From positions 68,963,028-69,027,027 of the forward strand of contig NC_046358.1 in assembly GCF_004027225.2 (NCBI RefSeq): 64,000 nt of DNA, written 5' to 3'. Shown one piece after another: positions 35,021-45,640 of the stretch (the first letter of the stretch is position 1; the number at the start of each line of letters is the position of its first letter). A program made the translations under genes and the position numbers. Source of the DNA: Strigops habroptila. Its lineage: Eukaryota > Chordata > Aves > Psittaciformes > Psittacidae. The notes below the pieces were generated by a model that was not told where the DNA came from, ran no database searches, and saw nothing but the letters and a program-made list of their open reading frames with translations.

Positions 35021-35370
35021 AATCATAGAATCACAGAATGAAAGGAAGGAACCTTAAAGCTCATCCAGTTCCAATCCCCTGCCACAGGCAGGGACACCTT
35101 CCACCAGAGCAGGTTGCTCCAAGCCCCTGTGTCCAACCTGGCCTTGAGCACTGCCAGGGATGGGGCAGCCACAGCTTCTCTGGGCAACCTGTGCCAGCGC
35201 CTCACCACCCTCACAGGGAAGAACAACTGCCCAAGAGCTCATCTCAATCTGCCCTCTGGCAGGTTAAAGCCATTCCCCCTTGGCCTGTCCCTACAGGCCC
35301 TTGTCCAAAGCCCCTCTCCAGGTTTCTTGTAGCCCCTTCAGGCACTGGAAGCTGCTCTAAGGTCTCCCCA
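35021..35370 (-). mobile_element. CR1 LINE 3' fragment
   Basis: An inverted copy runs from AATCATAGAATCACAGAATG to CTGCTCTAAGGTCTCCCC. Confidence 0.95.
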
Positions 35371-36348
35371 GAAATCTCATATGTGTGGCTCTTGTGTGAA
35401 CTGCCCCCCACCAGCCAAATAAAGGCAGAATTATTAATTTCCTCATAATCCACAAAGGAAAAAACTCTTGTGGAGATGTCTTAGTTCTTACAAACTAGTG
35501 GGTTTGGGTCCAATTGAATGCATACAGCTGTGTATGATAAGTTGCTGCGTGTGCCCTGTTGGAGTTCAGTTTCTAGACGAGTGAAGGTCACTTGTTCGGA
35601 GCACACTTCTCACACACACCAGGGCTGCCACTTCCTGGATTCCTACAACACTTACCCCAGGATGTGAGCTGTGTGTCCTGAAAATTAGCAACAAGGTGGG
35701 CATGTATGAGTACTACTACTTTGCCTAGTGCAGGGATAGATGTGAATTGTGTATCAGAGATTCTCTCTGATCATCTTTGCCCAGCAATGGTGTTTGCCCA
35801 GACACGTTGATTTCTGTCCTTGTTTCCAGCCCCTTTACCTTCAAGTTTCTGGTAAAAGTAAGGTGTAATTCCTCATCTACAAACCCTTTCTCCTACACCA
35901 TCATGTTAGCTCTGGGATGGAGGTGTGGGCCGTTCTGAGTGCCACAGGACCAGTCAGAGCAGCTGCCCTGTGCAGAGGTGATGGGCTTTGCATGGTGAAG
36001 CTGTAAGCAGAGCAAGCGTGGTGTGGGTGTCTCTGCATCCTGGCCATGTTCCTTATTTCAGCATTTCTGTGTGGCCTGCAGATTATTTTGGCTCTGTACC
36101 ATCTACTTTTGACAAGCTGATATCAGTGTCTTTGGTTACCCATGTAATTACAGACCCCAAAGCTCCTTCCCCCTGCCCCAGCACTGGATGCTGGGGGATG
36201 TGGATTGTCTCCTGTGCATTTCTCCTCCTGGGCTCCAATGGTGGTGGTCAGCATCATATTTGATTCTGGGCTTTCTCACTTGAAAAATTGAGTAATTAAT
36301 CTGTTTTTGAGGGATCCCAGCTTCATCCTTTCTCACTTTAACTCTGTT

Positions 36349-36400
36349 TCATAGAATCATAGAATGGTTTGGGTTGGAAGGGACTTTAAAGATCATCTGG
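36349..36400 (-). mobile_element. CR1 LINE tail only
   Basis: Only about 50 bases of the 3' end remain (ATAGAATCATAGAATGG, then GGTTGGAAGGGACTTTAAAG). Confidence 0.88.
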
Positions 36401-37270
36401 ATTTCTTGCTCAAAGCACAAGCTTTCCATTGCCCATCAAAGCCATTCACCCTCTCTGCTCTTTTTCTGTTCCTCTTAAAGAGAAGTTTCTGTTGTGAGGT
36501 TTTTCTTTCCTTCCTGAGCCCTTTCCTCCAGCTTTGAGAGCTTCTCCCCATCACCTGGCCCAGGGCAGCATTCCCGCTGCAGGGATTGCTCCCGCTGCCC
36601 CATCCATCACAGGTCGGCCCCGTCCTTGTGGGTGTGTGTGGAGGGATGTCATCCATCTCGGCTCTTCAACGTGACTCATCCAGCCCCAGCTGCGCTTTTC
36701 ACTCCTCCTGCAGGAAGAGGGAGGAGGACACATGCAAGTCTCTATTTCTGCTGTGAAAATTACACCCTTATGTTAGCCCAGGAGGAGAAGTGTGGAGGGA
36801 AGGAGCTGAGCACCCAGCATGGGGAGCCACGCAGCCCCACCATGGGAGGGAGGCTCGGCGCTTGCAGCCCAACCTGAGCCCTCGTCCCCTCTGTCTTGGA
36901 GTCCGAGTTTTACAGGAACCACTGCAAAATCAGAGAAGGATTTGCCCGAATTTGGCCTCTTTGCCTGGAGAAGGGCAGGTTCATCCAGCTGCTTTCAACA
37001 CTTGAGGGTGAGAAATGTCCTGGAGGTGACGCCATCCCAGCCTGAGCCCTGTGTGGTGCTGTCCTGCTCCTGCTGAGGCTCTTGGCTGTTCCTTTCAAAC
37101 CAGGGGCAGAGCCAGCATGCCTCGGGGATTCCACCTCCCCTATCTCCTGTTTCTGTGCGTAACAAATGTCTTTTAAACCGCCTCTGGAGTTTTAGAGGGT
37201 CCTTGGCCAGACATGTGGGCAGTGCTGCCTGCTGCTGCTTTGGAAACACTCTGATGAGCTATGTTTCATT

Positions 37271-37335
37271 GTATACATGGAGGAGTTTGATAGATGCATG
37301 TATACATGCACATATATGTGTACATATATTTATTT
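37271..37335. repeat. Alternating purine-pyrimidine, palindrome-rich AT tract
   Basis: TGTATACATG, CATGTATACATGCA and ACATATATGTGTACATATAT follow within 65 bp. Such sequence can extrude small cruciforms. Confidence 0.6.
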
Positions 37336-37616
37336 TACTCCTGTGTCATTTTAAGCAGCTGTTAGTGGGTGCCATGGTTTGTACCAGTGCAGGAGGTACA
37401 CAGAGTTGCTACAGTGGGATCACATCTGTGTTGTGAAGTCAAATATTCAAACTCATCAAGGATCTGAACTTGAGACATAATAAACCGTCATTTTTTTCTG
37501 ACCAGTTGGAGCTTGGTTTTGTCACCTCCTGCTATTTCAAGGCCACTTACTGCTCTTCATCACCACTTAAAAACCATTGTATAGCTCAATCCAATGATGC
37601 TGTCATGTTTTGATGG

Positions 37617-37752
37617 AATCATAGACTGAATCATGGAATGGAACGTCCTTTGGGTTGAAGGGACGTTAAAACTCATCCAGTTCCAACCCCCTGCCATGGG
37701 CAGGGACATCTTCCACTAGACCAGGTTGCTCTAAGCCCCATCCAACCTGGCA
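37617..37752 (-). mobile_element. CR1 LINE 3' fragment
   Basis: It begins at AATCATAGACTGAATCATGG and ends at CCCCATCCAACCTGGCA. Confidence 0.92.
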
Positions 37753-37761
37753 AAGCCCAGA

Positions 37762-37825
37762 GTCATAGGATCAGAATCAACTAGGTTGGAAAGACCTTTA
37801 AGATCATCAACTCCAACCTTTAGTC
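37762..37825 (-). mobile_element. Second CR1 LINE tail, diverged subfamily
   Basis: A second inverted tail starts ten bases after the previous fragment (GTCATAGGATCAGAATCAAC, GGTTGGAAAGACC), so two insertions of different subfamilies abut head to tail. Confidence 0.85.
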
Positions 37826-39349
37826 CTTCCAGAGTGATGAGTAGAGGCTGGAGGAATGGGGATGCTGGGGGGAGGGAGGTAGGACCAGCTAGAGCAGCAT
37901 CTTCCAGGGGGCTACAGCTGTATTTAGGGGCATCGTCTCGTTGCTGGTTCCTTGAGAGGCAGTTTGAAAGGTGACCAATCCATTGCCAGGCTTGTCACTG
38001 GGGTACTTTCTTCCAGACCCTGTTCTCAGCTGCAGCTAAACTTTTTTTAGCTGAAGTTTTCTTCAAGGTTAGGGTAAACACTTAACACTGATTTAAGCCT
38101 GAACAGCTTCAAGTCTGACAAAGCTTCATGTAACTTGAGGCAGAGCTTAGCTTGGAAACCATCAGCCTTATGAAGTGCATTGACTGGAGAGGTTGTGCTG
38201 CCCTTCTTCCCCTCTAATGAGCCACCAGGAGAATAAACAAAACCCCTCTGGAGGACACCCAGTGCCACACTGACTTACCTGGAGTTATTTTCCTGGTGCT
38301 CTGTATTTGCGTGGCCACAGCCTCTGTGCTGAAGTCCCTGGGGTGGCACAGGTTGAGAATTCATCTGATGCCTCATTGACCTCCTCCTGTGTCGTTTTGG
38401 ATGTTATTTAAGAAACTAGAGCCAAGGAGAAACCCCAGAGCTCTTGCAGACCCCACCACCTCCCTTTCCATGCTAACAGGTCTCACGCAGCTTTCCAGAC
38501 CAAGCCTGGATTAGGGCAGAGGCTGATTCAAACCAGCTTTATTCCCCCCGCCCCCCGCTTCCCAGAGTGGGATGATTTCCTTGAGGATGGTGTAGGCAAG
38601 AGCAGTACCCATAAAAAAAGAGAGGATAACATGTCCCATGTCCGGACTGATGCCCAAACCTCCCCTTTCCCAGGTCAGTCCAGTCAGCTCCTCTGCTTCC
38701 CCATCTCCTCACCTCCCCACACAGCTCCACTTCTGCTGCAGGGTGGATTTTTCTCCCTGATTTTTGGCTTCCTCTTGGTTGATGCAGAAACGCAGCTGGG
38801 CCCCATCAGCTTGGGGGAAGCTCTGACCTGGGAAGGGCTCCAGGCCTCTTACGTTTGCTGCAATAGCTCATTCCTTTCCTCTCTCCTTCAGGAAAACCAA
38901 TTAAAACTCAGTGCAGGAGAAGCGACGGAGATGGGAGCTGCCTTTCCACCTCCTGCCCTTGCCTGGACAGTGATAAGCCCAAATCCTCCTTCACCTCACC
39001 TCCAGCCCCCTTCCTTGCAGGTCCCCTGGCTGGTCACCCTACATCCCTTCCAGTGCCACCCCAGCGGTGTCCCACCACCCATGTGAAGAACTCGAGCCTT
39101 CTCCAGTCCAACCAGCAACACCAGTCCATGGGCTCCCAGTGAGGGCCCCCCAAGCCCTGTGCCAGGGGACAGAGCTGGTAGAGGGTGACGCAGGGAGGAA
39201 GAGCAACTTGGAAGGAGGCGAAGGGGCTCGGTGGAGTGGCTGGAGGTCCTGCAGCCTGTTCCTTTGGGGTTTCACTGCCCGTGAGGAAGCCTGAAGGGGT
39301 GTTTGGAGCAGTGTGGGCTGGAGGTGGTGGGCAGCCAGGCCAGGTTCTC

Positions 39350-40720
39350 TGTCCCAGCACTGCCTGGTCGGGGGCCGGGCTGGTGGAAACATGCAAACTG
39401 CAAAACCACATTCCGAGAGCGATCCCAGTCGGGCTGCAGGCCCGAAACAGTTAACAGACATCGGGGCCGAGCCGGTCCTCCCACCGCATGAGATCAGTGC
39501 TGCCACCACCAATCCTCGCTACACTCCTCGCTCTGTCTGGCAGCAAAGGAATCGGGAGCCAAAGCTGGGAGTGAGAGCAGCAGCAGTGGGATCCCAGCCC
39601 GACTGCACCGAGGCAGCCCGAGCCGAGCCGACAAAGCCGACCATGTAGGATCCAGCCTCTTCCCTCCGTCACCAGCACAGCAGCAGCTCGTGGTGGGACA
39701 GCGACCAGTGCCCAACCCACCCGCACTTTGCACTGGTCGTTCCCGGGATTTCTCGACAACATGATGGGCTGCAAGTCCAACTCACTCACTTGCCTGCAGG
39801 GAGGAAAGCCAGGGCTGCCGCTGCCCACGGCCACCGACTCCACCGCCACGCTCAACAAGCTGGCCCTGGCCACGGGCGGGACTGAGAAATCCTGGTACCG
39901 CTGCATCTTCCCCTTTGGCATCGTCTCTGTGGTCATCGGCGTGGCGGCGACGTGCATCACCTTCACCATCAATGGCCCGCAGATGGACATCGCTAAGGTG
40001 GTCTCGGTGGCCACCTTGATCTTCGGGGTGGGTCTGCTGGTGGCCGCCTATGTGTGCTGGCATGCCAAGCGGGAGAGGCAGCGCAAGAGGCAGCGCCAGC
40101 AGCCCATCTCCTTAGAGCATGGAGCCCTATGACCCGGGCTGGGGGCAGAGGCTCAGCTCTACCCGGAGCCCCCTGCTTAGACACCCCGCTCTGCCCAGCG
40201 CCCCGCGGCACAGGGGTGACAGCACCGGCTTTGTCGCACCCGCAGGGTCCGGACCCTGCCCGAGGTCAGCTTGCCGTCATTGTCCACACAGGAGCAGCCC
40301 CTGGCCACGTGGGGGGCTCCCGCACGCTGCCCAGGACTGGAAGGAAAGAGCCTGGAGAGTGTCCCGAGGAGCGTGTCACCGCGCACGGATCCGCTGCCCG
40401 TCCCCACCGCGATGCACCGCAGCGAGCCCACGGCACTGCCCGTGTCGGGGATGCCGAGACAGCCCGGCCAGCCCTGCCTGGCGTCGGAAGGAATCGGTGC
40501 TGCTTCTGTCCGCTCGTGTTTTCCCCCTGCTGCGAGGACCCTCGTAGCTCCGGACAAAAGGAGTTTCCAAAGAAACTCGAACGGTGCAGGGAGCGCCCGG
40601 AGAGGTGCGGGGCAGCGGAGGGTTGGCAGCAGGCACCAAACACCAGTGCGTGAGCGCGGCCGGCTCAGGAGAGCCCTGGGGACAGCGCGGGGGACAAGGG
40701 GAGGTCGGGAGCTGAGTGTG
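39350..40720 (+). promoter_or_regulatory. CpG island covering the TMEM100-like gene
   Basis: CG-dense sequence begins shortly upstream of the gene, spans the whole reading frame and runs through the first part of the 3' untranslated region. The promoter is probably in its left part. CpG islands over whole short genes are usual for developmental regulators. Confidence 0.7.
39761..40132 (+). CDS. TMEM100-family two-pass membrane protein, single coding exon
   Basis: The 123-residue product has the family signature ATGGTEKSWYRCIFPF (residues 37-52), against ATGGTELSCYRCIIPF in TMEM100 as I recall it. Hydrophobic segments span about 48-70 and 80-100, joined by a short loop (NGPQMD), and a strongly basic tail follows (HAKRERQRKRQRQQ). 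TMEM100 (134 residues) acts at membranes in BMP/ALK1-dependent vessel development and modulates TRP channels. Whether this relative shares those roles is unknown. The N-terminal 35 residues differ from TMEM100, so I call it a paralogue and give no symbol. Two adjacent ATGs (39761, 39764) both have A at -3. The reading frame is intronless, like TMEM100 coding sequence. Confidence 0.88.
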   Translation: MMGCKSNSLTCLQGGKPGLPLPTATDSTATLNKLALATGGTEKSWYRCIFPFGIVSVVIGVAATCITFTINGPQMDIAKVVSVATLIFGVGLLVAAYVCWHAKRERQRKRQRQQPISLEHGAL

Positions 40721-41020
40721 ACGGGGGGGACACGGACCTCCCCATGCAGGGAGCCGAGGGGCTCAGGCTGGGCAGCCCCATGGGCAGCGGCTGTTGGGTG
40801 TTTGCTGTTTGCAGTGTGGCAAGCGAGGAGGAACTAGGCTCCTTCTGTCACCGTGCGGGTGACCCAGCCGTGGCATCCCGGGGGACAGGTCCCCCCTGCG
40901 CGGGGTCTATCTGCCTGGGATGCCCAGGGACAGGGGGCTCGCGCTGTGAGCTCACAGCAGCATCCCCCAGCTGTGGGAGCCTGAAAGCAATTCTCTTCCT
41001 AGAGAAGGAGCTGGAGTTGC
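40133..41020 (+). other. Probable 3' untranslated region of the TMEM100-like gene
   Basis: GC-rich sequence without credible coding frames follows the stop codon up to the poly(A) signal candidate. The extent is inferred from that signal only. Confidence 0.5.
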
Positions 41021-41026
41021 ATTAAA
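41021..41026 (+). terminator. Candidate poly(A) signal ATTAAA
   Basis: This is the common ATTAAA variant, with a T-rich stretch (a run of 13 or so T at about 41050) some 25 bases downstream. Confidence 0.5.
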
Positions 41027-41064
41027 AAGGAGCAAATACATTTTTACCACTTTTTTTTTTTTTG

Positions 41065-44000
41065 GAAACCAAGTGCCTGCTCCCGTTCTTTGAGCTCTTT
41101 ACCCTAAAACCAAGAGTGAGGCATGGGCAGGGGGAGCAGCAGCAGCACCTCTGCTGTGTGCCCTGCACCCAAAGAGGCCTCCCCAGCCCATCCCTTCTCC
41201 AGACGCCGGCACCACGGGACTATGCCAACAGCTACAGAGAGCAACCACGCTCCGGGCTGTCGGCGCTGGAGGCTTTCCATGCAGAGCAGGAGAGAGGGAA
41301 TAAGGCCAAAAGCCACAAGCAGGGGCACACGAGAGCAAAGCCGAGCTTGTGCCAGGTGTGCAGGGAGCTGTGGGTCTGGGACACTCATGAGAGTGTCATG
41401 CTACATGCCACATGCTACGTGCTACATGCCACCCTTCCTCCCAACAGCTTTGCCCTCACTGGTTCTGCCCCCATAATTAAATCGTGCTTCATCGCTGAGA
41501 GAAAGCCACTATGCCCAGGATACTGGGATGTACTGGGATATCAGGACTTGGAGTGCCAGTCCTGCAAAGTCCGGTCCAAATAACTGCAAGTCTGGGAGGT
41601 CTGGGGGCACTTTGAGCCCGGGTCTGACCCCAACTCTGCTCCCTGAGCAGTCAGGAGGCAGGGCAGTGCTGCCGAGGGGCCCAGTGCTCAGCAGGTCATG
41701 GGTTGAGCCAGGGTTGAACCCGGGCTGTCTCTGAAGCCTGGTTGCTGCTTCAGGGTGTTTGTGCATCTGAACTTCACCGTTTCAGCCTGTCCTGGGGTAA
41801 GCAAACCAGTGGTCTACAAGCTTAGGGGCTCAGCAAAGTGCTGTTTGTTGAGAGCTTGAGGTCCTGGCTCAGTTTCATTATCACTATTATTACATCTTAG
41901 TTTTTAGATCCTTCTTCTTGCTCAAACAGCAAACAGGTTTGTGGCTGCCTGTATATGCCTCTGCTCCCACCCTGCTCATCCCCACCGCCCAAAGCCACTG
42001 GCAGGGCCATGAGCCCTGCTCCTAATCCTGTTATCCAGCCCAAATCTAGGTTGCTTTTACAGTGCCCAGCCCTTCTCCCATGCTCTGAAAAGCAAACCCT
42101 GTTGGAATAGGATGCAGGGACGGGTTGTCCAGGCGCACCTCAGGGAAGCCTCTCCAGCCAGCCCCAGATTTCTGGCATCAGGCCCTGTCACATCCCACCC
42201 TTTACTGATCTGGAAACCTGGATCCCCCTCTCCTCCCACTCCCACAGAGCGGCTCTGGGCAGTGCTCACTCACCCCTGGGAGAGCCTGGGTGAGCTGGCA
42301 CCAGCCCTGCCCAGCCCTGGGCTGGAAAGTCCCACACAGGCTGATATTCCTTTTGTGCCTGTTGAAAGCTTCACTGGGTTTGATTTCTGCATTAACATGC
42401 ACACACAGAAAATCCCTCTCGCTGTCTGCAAGGGGTTTATTTACATGGATGGATCCCAGCAGGGACTGTGGCTGCTGCAGGCGCTGGTTGAAGGGCAAAT
42501 CCTGGAGAAATTCATCTCCTTAAAACAGTGTCAAGCCATTTTTTTGGCTGCAGGAATAGATGGATGGGAAAGTTACACCCTGTTCAGCAAAGAAACTGGA
42601 AGGAAGACGATAAAAGAATCCACATGGTCAGTCCTCACTCACAGAGCACCCAGGGATCCAATCCATGCCACCCTGCTGGCACCACCCCGTGTTGCCCTTC
42701 CTCAGGCAGTGTGCAGGATGGAGTCAATGGCTCTCCATTTGCTGGCAGACAACCCTGTCATCTCACCCTCATCCTTGAGTCCCCACTGGTGGCATGCAGA
42801 TGTGTGGGAGCTTCCTGGATCCAGCTGTTCCCATCCCTGTGCAAGCTGGAGAAGCTCTGGAGGATATCCCACCTGAGCATCCCACTGGGCATCCCCCAGA
42901 TCATCCCACCCATATATCGCACCCACACATCCCTGCCCCTTGCACTGCACCAACACCCCCTGTCAGAGGCTGCTCCTCCAGTGTAATGGGAATATTCACT
43001 TATCCTAAGGACCCCAAACCTGCCTCCAGTGACAGCTTCCCCATGGCTCTCTCCATAACAACACCTCATCCCTGCTAATGTATTCCACTTCCATGACAGC
43101 GATGTGCCCCGGTTCTGCCAACCCCACCCAAATCCCCTTTCCACACTGAACAGGCTTAAAAGGAGAAGCTGAGGTTTTGTTGCATCAAAGTGAAGGGTTA
43201 AAACTCATTGCTACCAGATTGGGAACAGCTACAAAGGGGAAACTGAAAAACAAAAATATGCATCTGACATGAGTTTCTTATCTTGGCTTACACGTGGGTC
43301 CGCTCCTGCTGCCTGGGTTTAGCTGCACAAGGTGGAGCTCTCCAGGCCAGACGAGGCTCCAGGCTCAAGCCTCTGCAGGGTATCCAGCCTTCAGTCCTCA
43401 TCAGGATGGTGGGGGCTCCTATTTCCTACTCCCTTTTGCGGACACTGAAACCTGGAGCCTTTCAGAGATGCAGTGACAGAGGGACAGTTGGAAGGGACCA
43501 TTTTTCCCTGCTGCTGCAGGACCCCAGTACATCTGATGGAGGAGTGAAGCCTCAGCAACATCACCTGGCCATCAAGGTGGCTGGTGGCAGAGCAAAGTCT
43601 AACACAGAGGCCATGATGGGAACATTCCTGCCTTCACCTGACATTTGGATATTAGGGTGGATGCAGTGAGACCCCATTCTCCTTCCCCATGGGGAGTGGG
43701 ATCTGCAGCTCTGTCCGCTCCACTCTCCCACCAGGAAGGGAGGGACTTGGCCAGCAGGTCCTGGACAAGGGGACAACATTTTGGGCTGGAGCAGGCACCA
43801 CAGGTCCACACAGATGCCATTGGTAGGGGGGGAATGTGTCCCCTGCTCCCAGCAGTGCCATGGACAAGTTGCAGCCAGAGGAGACTGCAACCCCTGTGCA
43901 TGACTGTGTGTCTGTGCTGCACTGGGCGCCCTAGAAAAAGACACATGTCCCAGATTCCTAAACAAGCCATACAGATAAAAATGCATTTATTTCTGCCGCT

Positions 44001-44555
44001 TCTCCAGGTGTCAGATGGGCCTGGAAATTCCCAGTACAAGAAGTGAAGCTGCTCTCCCAGCCAGAAGCAGAGGTCCAGGCAAGCCATTGTCCTGCCCGCT
44101 AGCTGAGGGGCTCCTGCTCCCATAAGGAGCATGGAAACCTGCACAGCCTGAGACATTCATCCCTACTGCAGCAGAACAGTGCCCGGCTCCATTCCCAGCA
44201 TGGTAAAAACAAGTCCGCATGTGCAGGGAAGTGCAGCAACATGCAAGCACGGCTACTTGGCAAAATAATGAGTAATTCTGAGACAGCTGGGCTGGATTTG
44301 TGGCTAATAAACTGATTTATTTACTCTCCTTCCAGTGATTTTGTTTTGCAGGGAGGTGGATGGGAATCTGAACAGCTTTTTTCCCCAGCTGTGCATGGAA
44401 AGCCTGGTGTTCCCACGGCAAGGATAAGGGGCTGGATACCAGGCTCCAACTCAACACTGGGAGCAGGGTTTTGGGAACATGAAAATTACCCTTAGACCAT
44501 CTAACTCAGCATCCCCTTCCCTAGGGGGGCTGCTCGAATGGTGTTTTAAGATGCC
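41065..44555. other. Intergenic stretch, nothing recognised
   Basis: It contains the longest stop-free frame of the window (254 codons at 42112), which has no family resemblance, no splice context and ordinary composition. Confidence 0.5.
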
Positions 44556-44559
44556 CAAA

Positions 44560-44759
44560 CGCACTGGCACAGGTTGCCCACAGAAGCTGTGGCTGCCCCA
44601 TCCCTGGCAGTGTTCAAGGCCCGGTTGGACACAGGGGCTTGGAGCAACCTGCTCTAGTGGAAGAAGTCCCTGCCTGTGGCAGGGGGTTGGGACTGGATGA
44701 GCTTTAAGGTCCTTTCCAACACAAACCAGTCTGGGATTCTGTGATTCTATGATTCTATG
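44560..44759 (+). mobile_element. CR1 LINE 3' fragment
   Basis: It runs from CGCACTGGCACAGGTTGCCC to three tail units (GATTCTGTGATTCTATGATT). Confidence 0.95.
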
Positions 44760-45483
44760 AATACTTTCCTCTTACAGGAAGGGTTTTTTTCCAAATCCAC
44801 ACAGTTTCTGCTGAAGTCTGTATGCTTAGACAACTCACTGTCACAGAGCTATCATTGCACACTAGCGCTGTTTCCATGCTGCAGGGATGTCCCACCTTCT
44901 CCTGGGAGCCCTGAGCAAACCTTAGTGCCATGACTCAGATACGGCCATATCTTTAATTTGGGGTGTTCCCCCCCAAACGGAGCTGCAGCACTCAGTGGTG
45001 CCCCAAGGCAGGTCCCTGTGGCCCTGGTGAGATCCCTGTCACCGGTGCAGGAGGGGAGGTGGAGGTCTGGGGGTGCAAGTGGGGCCTGAGACCACCACTC
45101 ACCCTCAGGGGTTAATTCAGCTCCTCTCATCACTGTTTGCTTGAGTCCTGGTTTGGGTTTACATCATCTTCCCCCAGGGGTTTTACATGGATTAAGGACA
45201 ATAAGGTTAAGAAGGATGTTGGAGATCTTGCAAAGAAATGGGGGCTCATTGTAACAAAGTCTCTGGTGGTGTTCAAAGGCTAAAGCTGCTACAAAGTTTG
45301 CCCAGACCTGAAGACGTGAGACCTTCCTACCCTTTTGCTGTCCAGAGATTGTCCAAATCAAACATCTCAGCCCGTGTCCTTCTCCTATGAGGCCTCCTAT
45401 GTGCCAAGTGCTCCTGGCTGGAGCTTAGCAGGGAGGTAGGACTCCGACCAAATGCAAAACCTAACCCGAGGGAACAGCACCTT

Positions 45484-45640
45484 CATAGAACCATAGAATC
45501 ATGGAATGGTTTAGGTTGGAAGGGACCTTAAAGCTCAGCCAGTTCCAACCCCCTGCCACGGGCAGGGACACCTTCCAGTAGAGCAGGTTGCTCTAAACCC
45601 CGTCCAACCTGGCCTTGAACACTGCCAGGGATGGGGCATG
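45484..45640 (-). mobile_element. CR1 LINE 3' fragment
   Basis: It begins CATAGAACCATAGAATC and stops at ACTGCCAGGGATGGGGC. Confidence 0.94.

Larger units (their letters stand above)
28760..39340. other. Intergenic stretch with scattered CR1 pieces
   Basis: No exon with both splice support and recognisable protein was found in 10.6 kb. CR1 fragments at 30.6, 33.1, 35.0, 36.35 and 37.6-37.8 kb are listed separately. Confidence 0.5.

Noticed and set aside
28000-39300. The human TEDC2 neighbour NTN3 downstream of TEDC2
   Set aside because: No laminin-type or netrin-like exon was recognised after the TEDC2 poly(A) signal. The gene may lie outside the window.
42112-42876. Longest open frame of the window, 254 codons on the plus strand
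   Set aside because: It has no recognised motif, ordinary composition, no promoter or splice context, and overlapping frames of similar quality on both strands.
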